In this document: positions 6,792-12,686 of the stretch, in pieces | Layout: every line of letters begins with the position of its first letter | Position numbering within the stretch: the stretch's first letter is position 1 | Origin: Mycobacteriaceae bacterium | GTDB taxonomy: Bacteria > Actinomycetota > Actinomycetes > Mycobacteriales > Mycobacteriaceae | Assembly (NCBI GenBank): GCA_019242135.1 | Contig: JAFAWC010000579.1 | Coordinates: 1-12,686 of the forward strand | Direction of reading: 5' to 3' | DNA: 12,686 bases | Notes under the pieces: generated by a model | The model's database searches: none | The model's input: the letters and a program-made list of their open reading frames with translations, nothing else | Told to the model about the DNA's origin: nothing | Position numbers and translations under genes: made by a program

Positions 6792-8005
6792 GACCCTGCC
6801 CTCTCGACCTGCGCACGCAGCACCCGCTCCCGCTCGGGCAGCGTCTCGGCGAGACGGATAACGGTGCGCGCCAACATGATCGAGCCATCAATCACCGCCT
6901 CGTCCGCACTTTCGGATGCTGCGGCGGCGGTGAACTCCGGCTGGTGCAGGGACGCGCCGCCGGCCTCGACCGAGACGATGGGATGGATGCCCGGTATCGC
7001 CTGGGTGATGTTGCCCATGTCGGTGCTGCCCACCGGCAGCGCGGCTTCCAGCTGTTCGGGCGCAGGCACGCGCCCGCACCGAGCCATCTCTTCGCGAAAC
7101 ACACTCGCCAGCCACGGGTCTGGGCGCAACTCGTCGTAGGGCGGTCCGCCCTCGTTGATCCGGCATTCGCAGCCGGTCGCCAAACCACCCGCGCCGAAGC
7201 AGTCCAACACCCGTTTCTCGAGACTGCGCAACGATTCCCTGTTGGTCGCCCGCATCGCGTACCGCATGGCCGCGTGTGCCGGGATGACGTTCGGGGCGCG
7301 GCCGCCCGCGGTCATGATGCCGTGCACCTGTTGGCCGGGCGCTAAGTGCTGGCGCAGCAATCCGATGGCCACCTGCGCGACGGTGGCGGCGTCCGCGGCG
7401 TTGACCCCGAGATACGGCGCCACCGACGCGTGCGACTCATGGCCCTGGTACTCCACCGCCACCTCGGCCAGCGCCAGGCTCCGGGCGGCCGCAATGTCGG
7501 CCGGTCCCGGGTGAATCATCACCGCAGCCGAGATGTCGTCGAACACTCCCGCCTTGAGTAGCAATACTTTTCCGCCGCCGGACTCTTCTGCCGGTGTGCC
7601 CATCAGCACCACCCGCAGGCCGAGCTCATCGGCCACGTCGGCGAGTGCCAACGTCGCTCCGACCGCCGCCGCGGCGATGATGTTGTGCCCGCAGGCGTGC
7701 CCGATGTCGGGCAATGCGTCATATTCCGCGCACACCGCCACCCGCAGGTCGCCATCGCCGAAGTCGGCGCGGAAAGCAGTGTCCAGGCCGGCGGGAGCCC
7801 GGGTGATGGTGAATCCCCGCTCGGCGGCCAGCGCCTGCGTCTTGGCGCAGCTGCGGTGTTCGGTGAAGGCGAGCTCCGGCTCGGCGTGGATGTCGTGCGA
7901 CAGTGCGATGAGGTCGTCGCGACGGGCGAGAACGACGTCGCGCGCCACGTCAGCGCACGCCGCCGTCGCGGGCTGGCGGCGTGGTGGTGAGCTGGCGGGC
8001 ATCAT
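6788..8005 (-). CDS. amiB1: M20-family metallo-amidohydrolase AmiB1
   Basis: This 405-residue protein belongs to the M20 subgroup that resembles p-aminobenzoyl-glutamate hydrolase subunit B and PM20D2. Motifs are [11 protein letters not shown] (40-50), [16 protein letters not shown] (93-108), [11 protein letters not shown] (136-146), MIHPGP (163-168), GHESHAS (188-194), GSTDMGN (326-332) and HQPEF (354-358). Likely metal ligands are Cys105, His107, Glu141, His165 and His354. Unlike AmiA1 it has CGHN in place of CGHD and carries GSTDMGN rather than GGEDF, so the two neighbours are divergent paralogues rather than copies. The start is ATG at 8005-8003 or the adjacent ATG at 8002-8000; the sequence does not settle which. 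It is the first gene of the amiB1-amiA1 pair and diverges from deoD across 33 bp. The product is cytosolic and its substrate unknown. Confidence 0.92.
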   Translation of the reverse strand: MMPASSPPRRQPATAACADVARDVVLARRDDLIALSHDIHAEPELAFTEHRSCAKTQALAAERGFTITRAPAGLDTAFRADFGDGDLRVAVCAEYDALPDIGHACGHNIIAAAAVGATLALADVADELGLRVVLMGTPAEESGGGKVLLLKAGVFDDISAAVMIHPGPADIAAARSLALAEVAVEYQGHESHASVAPYLGVNAADAATVAQVAIGLLRQHLAPGQQVHGIMTAGGRAPNVIPAHAAMRYAMRATNRESLRSLEKRVLDCFGAGGLATGCECRINEGGPPYDELRPDPWLASVFREEMARCGRVPAPEQLEAALPVGSTDMGNITQAIPGIHPIVSVEAGGASLHQPEFTAAAASESADEAVIDGSIMLARTVIRLAETLPERERVLRAQVERAGS

Positions 8006-8008
8006 CGC

Positions 8009-8014
8009 AGTATC
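8009..8014 (-). promoter_or_regulatory. Possible -10 box GATACT of amiB1
   Basis: On the minus strand GATACT keeps the A2 and T6 of the -10 consensus. It ends 3 nt before the first ATG and 6 nt before the second ATG of amiB1. If this is the true -10, translation of a leaderless message would start at the second Met. An alternative box, TAGTGT (plus-strand 8021-8026), would give a short leader. Confidence 0.3.
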
Positions 8015-8024
8015 GCACCGACAC

Positions 8025-8030
8025 TAAGCT
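8025..8030 (+). promoter_or_regulatory. -10 box TAAGCT of deoD-pmmB
   Basis: TAAGCT (TANNNT) is followed by 8 nt and the GTG of deoD at 8039. No Shine-Dalgarno sequence precedes that start. A leaderless or nearly leaderless transcript is likely. The box overlaps the reverse-strand TAGTGT that could serve amiB1. Confidence 0.5.
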
Positions 8031-8038
8031 CGCTTGGC

Positions 8039-8830
8039 GTGACCGGCCATGAACAGGCGCAACAGGCGGCCGCTGCGATCGCCGAGCGCACCGGCACTGC
8101 CAACCACGACGTGGCCGTGGTCATCGGGTCGGGTTGGGCGCGCGCGGCCGAGTCGCTGGGCACTCCGTCGGCCGCTGTGCCCATGGCGGACCTGCCGGGA
8201 TTCACTCTGCCCTCCGCCGAAGGCCATCTCGATCAGGTCTTGTCCATTGCGGTCCAGTGCAGGCGAATCCTGGTGTTTCTGGGCAGAATTCACGCCTACG
8301 AGGGGTATGACCCGCGCCAGGTCGTGCACCCGGTACGCACCGCGGCAGCGGCGGGCGTGGGCGCCGTGGTGCTCACCAATGCTGCCGGGGCGCTGCGCGA
8401 TGACTACCGGATCGGGCATCCCGTGCTGATTTCGGATCAGTTGAACCTGACCGGCAGGTCGCCGCTCATCGGGGCGCAGTTTGTCGACATGGTCGACGCG
8501 TACTCGCCGCGGCTTCGTGCGCTGGCCCGCACGATCGAGCCTGCACTGCCCGAGGGCGTGTACGCCGGTCTGCAGGGCCCACAGTTCGAAACCCCGGCCG
8601 AGATCAGGATGCTGCGATCGCTCGGGGCGGACCTGGTGGGCATGTCCACGGTGCATGAGACGATCGCCGCGCGCGCGGCAGGCCTCGAGGTGCTGGGTCT
8701 TTCTCTGGTGACCAACCTCGCCGCCGGCATGACCGGTGAACCGATCAGCCACGACAAGGTGCTCGAGACCGGCCGGCGGTCGGCTTCTCGGATGGGCGCC
8801 CTGCTCGCCCGGGTGGTCGCACAGATGTGA
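8039..8830 (+). CDS. deoD: Purine nucleoside phosphorylase
   Basis: The enzyme splits purine (2'-deoxy)ribonucleosides with phosphate to free base and (deoxy)ribose-1-phosphate, a cytosolic salvage step. At 263 residues it matches the trimeric, inosine/guanosine-specific class rather than the hexameric DeoD type, despite the mycobacterial gene name. Motifs are IGSGW (29-33), [11 protein letters not shown] (82-92, phosphate site), TNAAGAL (113-119), [13 protein letters not shown] (180-192, Glu184 near the base site), GMSTVHE (201-207) and SLVTNLAAG (222-230, Asn226 expected to bind the purine). The GTG start at 8039 is supported by a TAAGCT box 8 nt upstream. The TGA stop overlaps the pmmB GTG as GTGA, so the two genes are translationally coupled. 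This gives a route from purine nucleosides to a sugar-1-phosphate that a phosphomutase can process. Confidence 0.95.
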   Translation: MTGHEQAQQAAAAIAERTGTANHDVAVVIGSGWARAAESLGTPSAAVPMADLPGFTLPSAEGHLDQVLSIAVQCRRILVFLGRIHAYEGYDPRQVVHPVRTAAAAGVGAVVLTNAAGALRDDYRIGHPVLISDQLNLTGRSPLIGAQFVDMVDAYSPRLRALARTIEPALPEGVYAGLQGPQFETPAEIRMLRSLGADLVGMSTVHETIAARAAGLEVLGLSLVTNLAAGMTGEPISHDKVLETGRRSASRMGALLARVVAQM

Positions 8831-10413
8831 CACCCGAGGAGTGGATCGCCCATGATCCGGACCCTGGCGCCGCGGCGGAGTTGTCGGCGTGCACGCCCGC
8901 CGAACTCGCCGCGCGGTTCAGCGGGTCGTTGACGTTTGGCACCGCGGGGCTGCGGGGACCGCTGCGCGCCGGTCCGACGGGAATGAACGTCGCCGTGGTG
9001 CTGCGGGCGACGTGGGCGCTGGCCCGGGTGCTGAAACGGCGGCGCCTGGCCGGGTCCGTTGTGTTCGTCGGCTACGACGCCCGGCGCGGATCTCAGAGCT
9101 TTGCCGCATCGGCTGCCGAAGTGCTTGCAGCCGAGGGATTTTCGGTGAGCCTGCTACCGCAGGCGCTACCCACGCCGGTGCTGGCGTTTGCGGTTCGCCG
9201 CGCCGGTGCCGCGGCCGGCGTGCAGATCACCGCATCGCACAACCCGGCCTCCGACAACGGCTACAAGGTGTTCCTCGATGGCGGCATGCAGATTGTGTCG
9301 CCGACAGACCGGGAGATCGAGACCGCGATCGCGCAAGCGCCCTACGCCGATCAGATCGCACGAGCCCCGGTGGCGGCCGTGGACTCCGACGTCGTCGAGC
9401 ACTACCTGGGCCGGGTCGCGGGCTTGCGGCGCGGATCCGGCGACCTGCGGGTGGCGCTGACGCCCCTGCATGGTGTGGGCGGCCCGATCGCACTCGAGGC
9501 GCTGCGTCGGGCCGGTTTCACCGACGTGCACACGGTGACAAGCCAATTCGCGCCCGACGCCGCTTTCCCCACCGTCGCGTTCCCCAATCCGGAAGAGCCC
9601 GGCGCCGTCGACGCGCTGCTGGACCTGGCCGCCCGAAAACACGCCGACCTGGCGATAGCCCTCGATCCCGACGCCGACCGCTGTGCGATCGGCATCCCGC
9701 ACCAAGCCGGTTGGCGCATGCTCACCGGCGACGAAACCGGTTGGCTGATCGGCGATTACATCCTGCGTCACGCGGCGGCGACGACGCCCCCAGCCGGCAC
9801 TGTGGCCAGCACCGTGGTGTCGTCACGGATGCTGGCCGCGATCGCCGCCGCCCACGGCGCCCGCCACGTCGAGACGCTGACCGGTTTCAAATGGCTGGCC
9901 CGGGCAGCCGGTGAGGACCTCGCCTACGCGTACGAGGAGGCGATCGGCCACTCTGTCGATCCGGCGGCAGTCCGCGATAAGGACGGCATCAGCGCCGCGG
10001 TGCTGTGCTGCGATCTGGCCGCCGCCGCGAAGTCGGCCGGCAGGGCCATCCCCGACCTGCTCGACGAGCTGGCCCGCCGCCACGGCGTGCATCTGACGGC
10101 GGCGATCACCCAGCGCACGGATGACGCGGCAGCCGTCATGAACCGGCTGCGCGGCGACCCGCCGGCACTGCTGGCTGGGTGCCGGGTCGAAGTCGCGCAC
10201 CGCGCCGATGTCGTGATCCTCAATGGCAACGACCGCGACTCGTGGCTGCGGCTGGCGGTGCGGCCGTCGGGAACCGAGCCGAAGGTCAAGGGCTACATCG
10301 AGGTGGGGCTTGCCCCGACTGACGAGCTGGCCGGCGCCCGCCGCAGAGCCGACGAGCTGTGCGCGGCGGTGCGCCGCGACGCAGCCGAGCTGTTTCAGCG
10401 CGGGCCGAACTGA
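8827..10413 (+). CDS. pmmB: Phosphohexomutase / phosphopentomutase-type enzyme PmmB
   Basis: This 528-residue alpha-D-phosphohexomutase superfamily enzyme moves phosphate between C1 and C6 (or C5) of a sugar phosphate in the cytosol. All four active-site segments are present: [14 protein letters not shown] near residues 36-49; the phosphoserine loop [10 protein letters not shown] at 131-140 with Ser137; the metal-binding loop LDPDADRC with Asp280, Asp282 and Asp284; and the phosphate-binding loop RPSGTEPK from Arg479. [12 protein letters not shown] follows the metal loop. The length and the GYKVFLDGG context (145-153) resemble PGM2-like bacterial mutases, which can act on ribose- or deoxyribose-1-phosphate. 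The coupling with deoD (GTG 8827, 4-bp overlap) makes a phosphopentomutase role in nucleoside breakdown at least as likely as the annotated phosphomannomutase role; this is inference. The last 19 bp overlap the convergent upp gene. Confidence 0.94.
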   Translation: MTPEEWIAHDPDPGAAAELSACTPAELAARFSGSLTFGTAGLRGPLRAGPTGMNVAVVLRATWALARVLKRRRLAGSVVFVGYDARRGSQSFAASAAEVLAAEGFSVSLLPQALPTPVLAFAVRRAGAAAGVQITASHNPASDNGYKVFLDGGMQIVSPTDREIETAIAQAPYADQIARAPVAAVDSDVVEHYLGRVAGLRRGSGDLRVALTPLHGVGGPIALEALRRAGFTDVHTVTSQFAPDAAFPTVAFPNPEEPGAVDALLDLAARKHADLAIALDPDADRCAIGIPHQAGWRMLTGDETGWLIGDYILRHAAATTPPAGTVASTVVSSRMLAAIAAAHGARHVETLTGFKWLARAAGEDLAYAYEEAIGHSVDPAAVRDKDGISAAVLCCDLAAAAKSAGRAIPDLLDELARRHGVHLTAAITQRTDDAAAVMNRLRGDPPALLAGCRVEVAHRADVVILNGNDRDSWLRLAVRPSGTEPKVKGYIEVGLAPTDELAGARRRADELCAAVRRDAAELFQRGPN

Positions 10414-11018
10414 CGGTCACCGGCATCGCCCAGTCCCGGCACGATGTAGGCGATGTCGTTGAGCCGCTCGTCGATGGTGGCGGTGAACACCCGCACCTGG
10501 GGCGCCACGCTCTCCAACCGGGCGAGGCCTTCGGGTGCCACGACGACGCAGATCGCGGTGATGTCGCTGGCGTCGCGCGACTGCAGCAATTCGACGGTGT
10601 GCGCCATCGAGCCGCCCGTCGCCAACATCGGGTCCAGCACCATCACCGGCTGGGTGCGCAGGTCATCGGGCAGCGACTCCAGGTACGGGGTGGGCAGATG
10701 GGTTTGTTCGTCACGGGCGACTCCGACGAACCCGACGTGGGCTTCGGGAATCAGTGCATGCGCCTGATCAACCATCCCCAGCCCGGCCCGTAGCACCGGG
10801 ACGAGCAGCGGCGGGTTCGCGAGCCGGCATCCGGTGGTCTCGGCGAGCGGCGTGCGCACCGCCACCTCCGATGTCGGCAGGTCGCGGGTGGCCTCGTAGA
10901 CCAGCATCAGCGTCAGATCCCGCAGGGCGGCGCGGAATACCGCGTTATCCGTGCGCTCGTCGCGCAACGAGGTCAGCCGCGCGGCGGCAAGCGGATGGTC
11001 GACGACATGCACCTCCAT
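10395..11018 (-). CDS. upp: Uracil phosphoribosyltransferase
   Basis: Upp makes UMP from uracil and PRPP, the pyrimidine salvage step in the cytosol. At 207 residues it has the usual bacterial length. It starts [15 protein letters not shown], as expected for the family, and shows [14 protein letters not shown] (69-82), the PRPP loop DPMLATGGS (129-137) and the uracil-binding C-terminal loop [15 protein letters not shown] (191-205). The ATG start at 11018-11016 is chosen because the family N-terminus begins there. The frame is open much further upstream, but that extension shows no conserved features. TAAGGT ends 8 nt before the ATG, and no ribosome binding site is seen. Its 3' end overlaps pmmB by 19 bp in convergent orientation. 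In M. tuberculosis, from memory, sapM follows across the divergent gap; here a PE-PPE hydrolase occupies that place. Confidence 0.96.
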   Translation of the reverse strand: MEVHVVDHPLAAARLTSLRDERTDNAVFRAALRDLTLMLVYEATRDLPTSEVAVRTPLAETTGCRLANPPLLVPVLRAGLGMVDQAHALIPEAHVGFVGVARDEQTHLPTPYLESLPDDLRTQPVMVLDPMLATGGSMAHTVELLQSRDASDITAICVVVAPEGLARLESVAPQVRVFTATIDERLNDIAYIVPGLGDAGDRQFGPR

Positions 11019-11026
11019 GACCGAAG

Positions 11027-11032
11027 ACCTTA
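11027..11032 (-). promoter_or_regulatory. -10 box TAAGGT of upp
   Basis: On the minus strand TAAGGT (TANNNT) is followed by CTTCGGTC and the ATG of upp. The 8-nt spacing and the lack of a Shine-Dalgarno sequence point to a leaderless or very short-leader transcript. Confidence 0.45.
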
Positions 11033-11176
11033 GAGCGTGGCCACGCGAATCCGGTCGAATCATTCCCCGGCGGGCCCACCGCGAGCGTCCTAGGCAAATT
11101 TCGTGACTTGTACGTAAAAAAACTTCACAGTTTTGCTGGACACAGCACGGTCCGGCGTTGCAGGATGCATTTGGGT

Positions 11177-11212
11177 CGCGCGCGGCGGGGGTGACCACTT
11201 GGGCCGCGCGCG
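11177..11212 (+). promoter_or_regulatory. GC-only hairpin in the leader of the PE-PPE hydrolase gene
   Basis: CGCGCGCGGC (11177-11186) and GCCGCGCGCG (11203-11212) are perfect inverted repeats. They give a 10-bp all-GC stem with a 16-nt loop. The hairpin ends 28 nt before the GGAGG ribosome binding site of the downstream gene, and CTCC (11213-11216) just after it could pair with that site. No gene ends here on the plus strand, so it is more likely a leader structure than a terminator. Any regulatory role is inference. Confidence 0.4.
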
Positions 11213-11240
11213 CTCCCCGAAGTCGTCGGTCGCCTGTCAC

Positions 11241-11245
11241 GGAGG
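11241..11245 (+). promoter_or_regulatory. Shine-Dalgarno GGAGG fixing the PE-PPE hydrolase start
   Basis: GGAGG lies 5 nt before ATG 11251. An in-frame GTG at 11191 lies inside the hairpin loop, has a poorer site and would place an unlikely arginine-rich stretch before the signal peptide. ATG 11251 is therefore preferred. Confidence 0.75.
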
Positions 11246-11250
11246 TTGCC

Positions 11251-12686
11251 ATGCGCCCCGTCATCCGCTCCGCAGGAGTCGCTCTCCTCACAATCGCCGC
11301 TGCAGTTCTGTTGGCGCTCTCCACCACGATGACGTCGGTTGTGCTGGCCGCAACCGCCCTCATCATGGGTGGCACCGGGCATCCGCTGAGCGTGCCGCCG
11401 GACACCCCGGCCTTCATCAGCAATTACGTAGCCGGCGCGAATAGCAATTACGTCGCGCCCAGCGGGCTGTGCATCGGCGGGAGTCCGGGCTGCACACTGC
11501 TTGCGGTGTACACACCCGAGCAGTTCAAGTTCGACACCGGCTTTGCAGACATGACGTTCGACCAATCGGTGGCGGCTGGCAGAGCAAATCTCGACAACTG
11601 CATCCGCGGCAACGCGTGCACGGTGACGCCCGCCCCCTACACCACCACCGGCAGCCAGACGTTATCTGACACCTCGTATGTGGTGTACGGCTACTCACAG
11701 AGCGCCACCGTAGCGACGATGGAGAAGCGGTCTCTCGTCACCCAACCAGTCCCCGGCACCAGCGTCGGCTTCATCCTGGTCGCCAACCCGAACAGGCCCA
11801 ACGGCGGCATTCTGGAGCGGTTCGTCGGTGCGTACATCCCGATCCTCGGTGTGACCTTTAGCGGCGCCACGCCGACCGACACCGGCATGACGACCGTCGA
11901 TGTCGCCCGCCAGTACGACGGCTGGGCCGACTGGCCGACGAACCCGCTGAATCTGCTGGCCGACATCAATGCCGGATTCGGCATCTATTACCTGCACCCC
12001 AATTACATTGGGGTCGGCACGCCGCTTCCCCAGGGGCAGTACGGCGACACCACCTACTACCTCATTCCCACTCCGGTCCTGCCGATGCTGATGCCCCTCG
12101 AACAGATCCCGGTCATCGGTCCCGCGCTCGCGGCTATGTTGGACCCGTTTATGCGCGTCCTGGTGGAGGCCGGCTACAACCGGACGATCAACCCCGGGCA
12201 GCCGACCCCGGCCAACTTCCTGTACTTCCCCAACCCGGTCCAGACGCTGGTTAACCTGCTGATGGCGATTCCGACCGGATTAGACAACGCAATCAGCGCC
12301 TTCACCGGCACCCGGCCGTTCGGAACGCCAGTCCCGGGTCCCTACGGGGTTGGCGGCCCGCCCGTAGACACCGGATGCGGCACCCCGCCGTGCGGGACTC
12401 CCACTCCATACGCGCCGCTCAACCCGTCGGCGACCAGGCCTACCGCCCTCGCGGCAGCCACTGTCTCGACTCCAAATCCGAAACCAACAAACGACGCCGT
12501 TATCGAGATGCCGCCAACGATCACCACCCCCCTGAAGGTCGCGCCGGTCAAGACCCCTTCACCCTCACCGTTCACCATCAAACCGATCGAGAGTCCGTCG
12601 ACGCAGACCCAGAATCCCCCGACTAGTGGCAAGCCGTTAGGTTCGGGACTGCCCGCGCTCAACAAACTGGTGCCGTCGCTGACCGA
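11251..12686 (+). CDS. Exported PE-PPE domain alpha/beta serine hydrolase, cut off by the window end
   Basis: The frame stays open from ATG 11251 to the window edge (478 codons plus two bases, no stop). Residues 1-33 look like a signal peptide or signal anchor: basic MRPVIR, then a hydrophobic core ([16 protein letters not shown]). The PE-PPE hydrolase domain starts at [12 protein letters not shown]. It shows the nucleophile elbow GYSQS (147-151, Ser149), the acid in QYDGWADWP (Asp223 or Asp227) and the histidine in YLHPNYIGV (His249), the triad order of this family. Cys74/Cys81 and Cys117/Cys123 are spaced for disulfides, fitting export. From about residue 355 the protein becomes a Pro/Thr/Ser-rich tail, with a CGTPPC element at 376-381. 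No PE or PPE N-terminal domain is present, as in M. tuberculosis Chp1/Chp2-type cell-envelope acyltransferases and esterases (recalled). The likely role is ester hydrolysis or acyl transfer on envelope lipids; the substrate is unknown. Confidence 0.88.
   Translation, partial: MRPVIRSAGVALLTIAAAVLLALSTTMTSVVLAATALIMGGTGHPLSVPPDTPAFISNYVAGANSNYVAPSGLCIGGSPGCTLLAVYTPEQFKFDTGFADMTFDQSVAAGRANLDNCIRGNACTVTPAPYTTTGSQTLSDTSYVVYGYSQSATVATMEKRSLVTQPVPGTSVGFILVANPNRPNGGILERFVGAYIPILGVTFSGATPTDTGMTTVDVARQYDGWADWPTNPLNLLADINAGFGIYYLHPNYIGVGTPLPQGQYGDTTYYLIPTPVLPMLMPLEQIPVIGPALAAMLDPFMRVLVEAGYNRTINPGQPTPANFLYFPNPVQTLVNLLMAIPTGLDNAISAFTGTRPFGTPVPGPYGVGGPPVDTGCGTPPCGTPTPYAPLNPSATRPTALAAATVSTPNPKPTNDAVIEMPPTITTPLKVAPVKTPSPSPFTIKPIESPSTQTQNPPTSGKPLGSGLPALNKLVPSLT

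Larger units (their letters stand above)
11019..11250. other. Divergent intergenic region between upp and the PE-PPE hydrolase gene
   Basis: This 232-nt gap is unusually varied in composition. An AT-rich patch with a run of seven A (about 11108-11136) lies in its middle. A very GC-rich hairpin (11177-11212) follows before the hydrolase ribosome binding site. The upp promoter sits at its left edge. No convincing -10/-35 pair for the hydrolase is visible; the AT-rich patch is the best place for one. I see no RNA gene or further ORF with support. Confidence 0.5.

Noticed and set aside
5706..7139. A 477-codon plus-strand open frame covering amiA1 and amiB1
   Set aside because: It spans the junction of two well-supported minus-strand genes and has low-complexity Arg/Gly/His composition. 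It is a shadow.
11125..11147. Possible PhoP box (TCACAGT ... ACACAGC) upstream of the hydrolase
   Set aside because: The two half-sites start 15 nt apart, not the 11 nt expected for the PhoP direct repeat as I recall it, and neither is a full match.
11191..11250. GTG at 11191 as an alternative start of the hydrolase
   Set aside because: It is in frame, but it lies in the hairpin loop and adds an arginine-rich stretch before the signal peptide. ATG 11251 has an ideal GGAGG.
11019..11423. Upstream extension of the upp frame to a 342-residue protein
   Set aside because: Family members begin at the ATG at 11018. The extension lacks conserved sequence and overlaps the start and signal peptide of the divergent hydrolase gene.
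12342..12665. A 107-codon minus-strand frame rich in glycine and valine
   Set aside because: It is antisense to the Pro/Thr-rich tail of the PE-PPE hydrolase; proline and threonine codons read backwards give Gly/Val/Ser-rich sequence.

Overview
The window is GC-rich, uses GTG starts freely, and contains a gene order I recognise from memory as the Mycobacterium tuberculosis segment Rv3300c to Rv3309c. It also carries a signal-peptide PE-PPE-type hydrolase, a family confined to mycobacteria and close relatives. The source is almost certainly a Mycobacterium. It is probably a non-tuberculous species, because both flanks differ from M. tuberculosis: a YVTN beta-propeller gene lies on the left, a PE-PPE hydrolase sits where sapM would be on the right, and phoY1 is absent. 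The species cannot be fixed from this sequence alone.

Layout. Positions 1-777 hold the 3' part of a YVTN beta-propeller gene built from 126-bp repeats. A 30-codon small ORF with a perfect Shine-Dalgarno sequence follows at 859-951. On the minus strand, an apparent operon runs lpdA (5069-3663), glpD2 (3617-1872), RluA-like pseudouridine synthase (1864-1010). On the plus strand, a gamma-glutamylcyclotransferase-fold gene (5135-5614, Rv3304-like) diverges from lpdA. On the minus strand again, amiB1 and amiA1 (8005-5619) are two tandem M20 amidohydrolases joined by an ATGA overlap. Diverging from amiB1, deoD and pmmB (8039-10413) are coupled by a GTGA overlap. upp (11018-10395) converges on pmmB with a 19-bp overlap. 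A 232-nt leader region then precedes a secreted PE-PPE serine hydrolase with a Pro/Thr-rich tail (11251 to the window end), which is cut off by the window.

Function. deoD, pmmB and upp fit nucleoside and base salvage plus hexose- or pentose-phosphate isomerisation. PNP releases ribose-1-phosphate, a phosphomutase of the PmmB type can process sugar-1-phosphates, and Upp captures uracil. lpdA and glpD2 form a membrane-linked redox pair: a flavoprotein NAD(P)H reductase and an FAD glycerol-3-phosphate dehydrogenase, both feeding quinones. The AmiA1/AmiB1 pair probably cleaves N-acyl or amidated amino acids or peptides.

Most notable points: (i) the LpdA homologue keeps a complete CxxxxC redox pair although, as I recall, M. 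tuberculosis LpdA has lost one cysteine, while the C-terminal His-Glu dyad is still replaced; (ii) TANNNT boxes 6-8 nt before unled start codons suggest several leaderless transcripts; (iii) an inverted repeat lies in the lpdA-glpD2 gap; (iv) a small ORF continues in frame past its stop with a repeated IEQM motif; (v) a 10-bp GC-only hairpin lies in the leader of the PE-PPE hydrolase gene. I found no CRISPR array, tRNA, rRNA, insertion sequence or obvious defence system.
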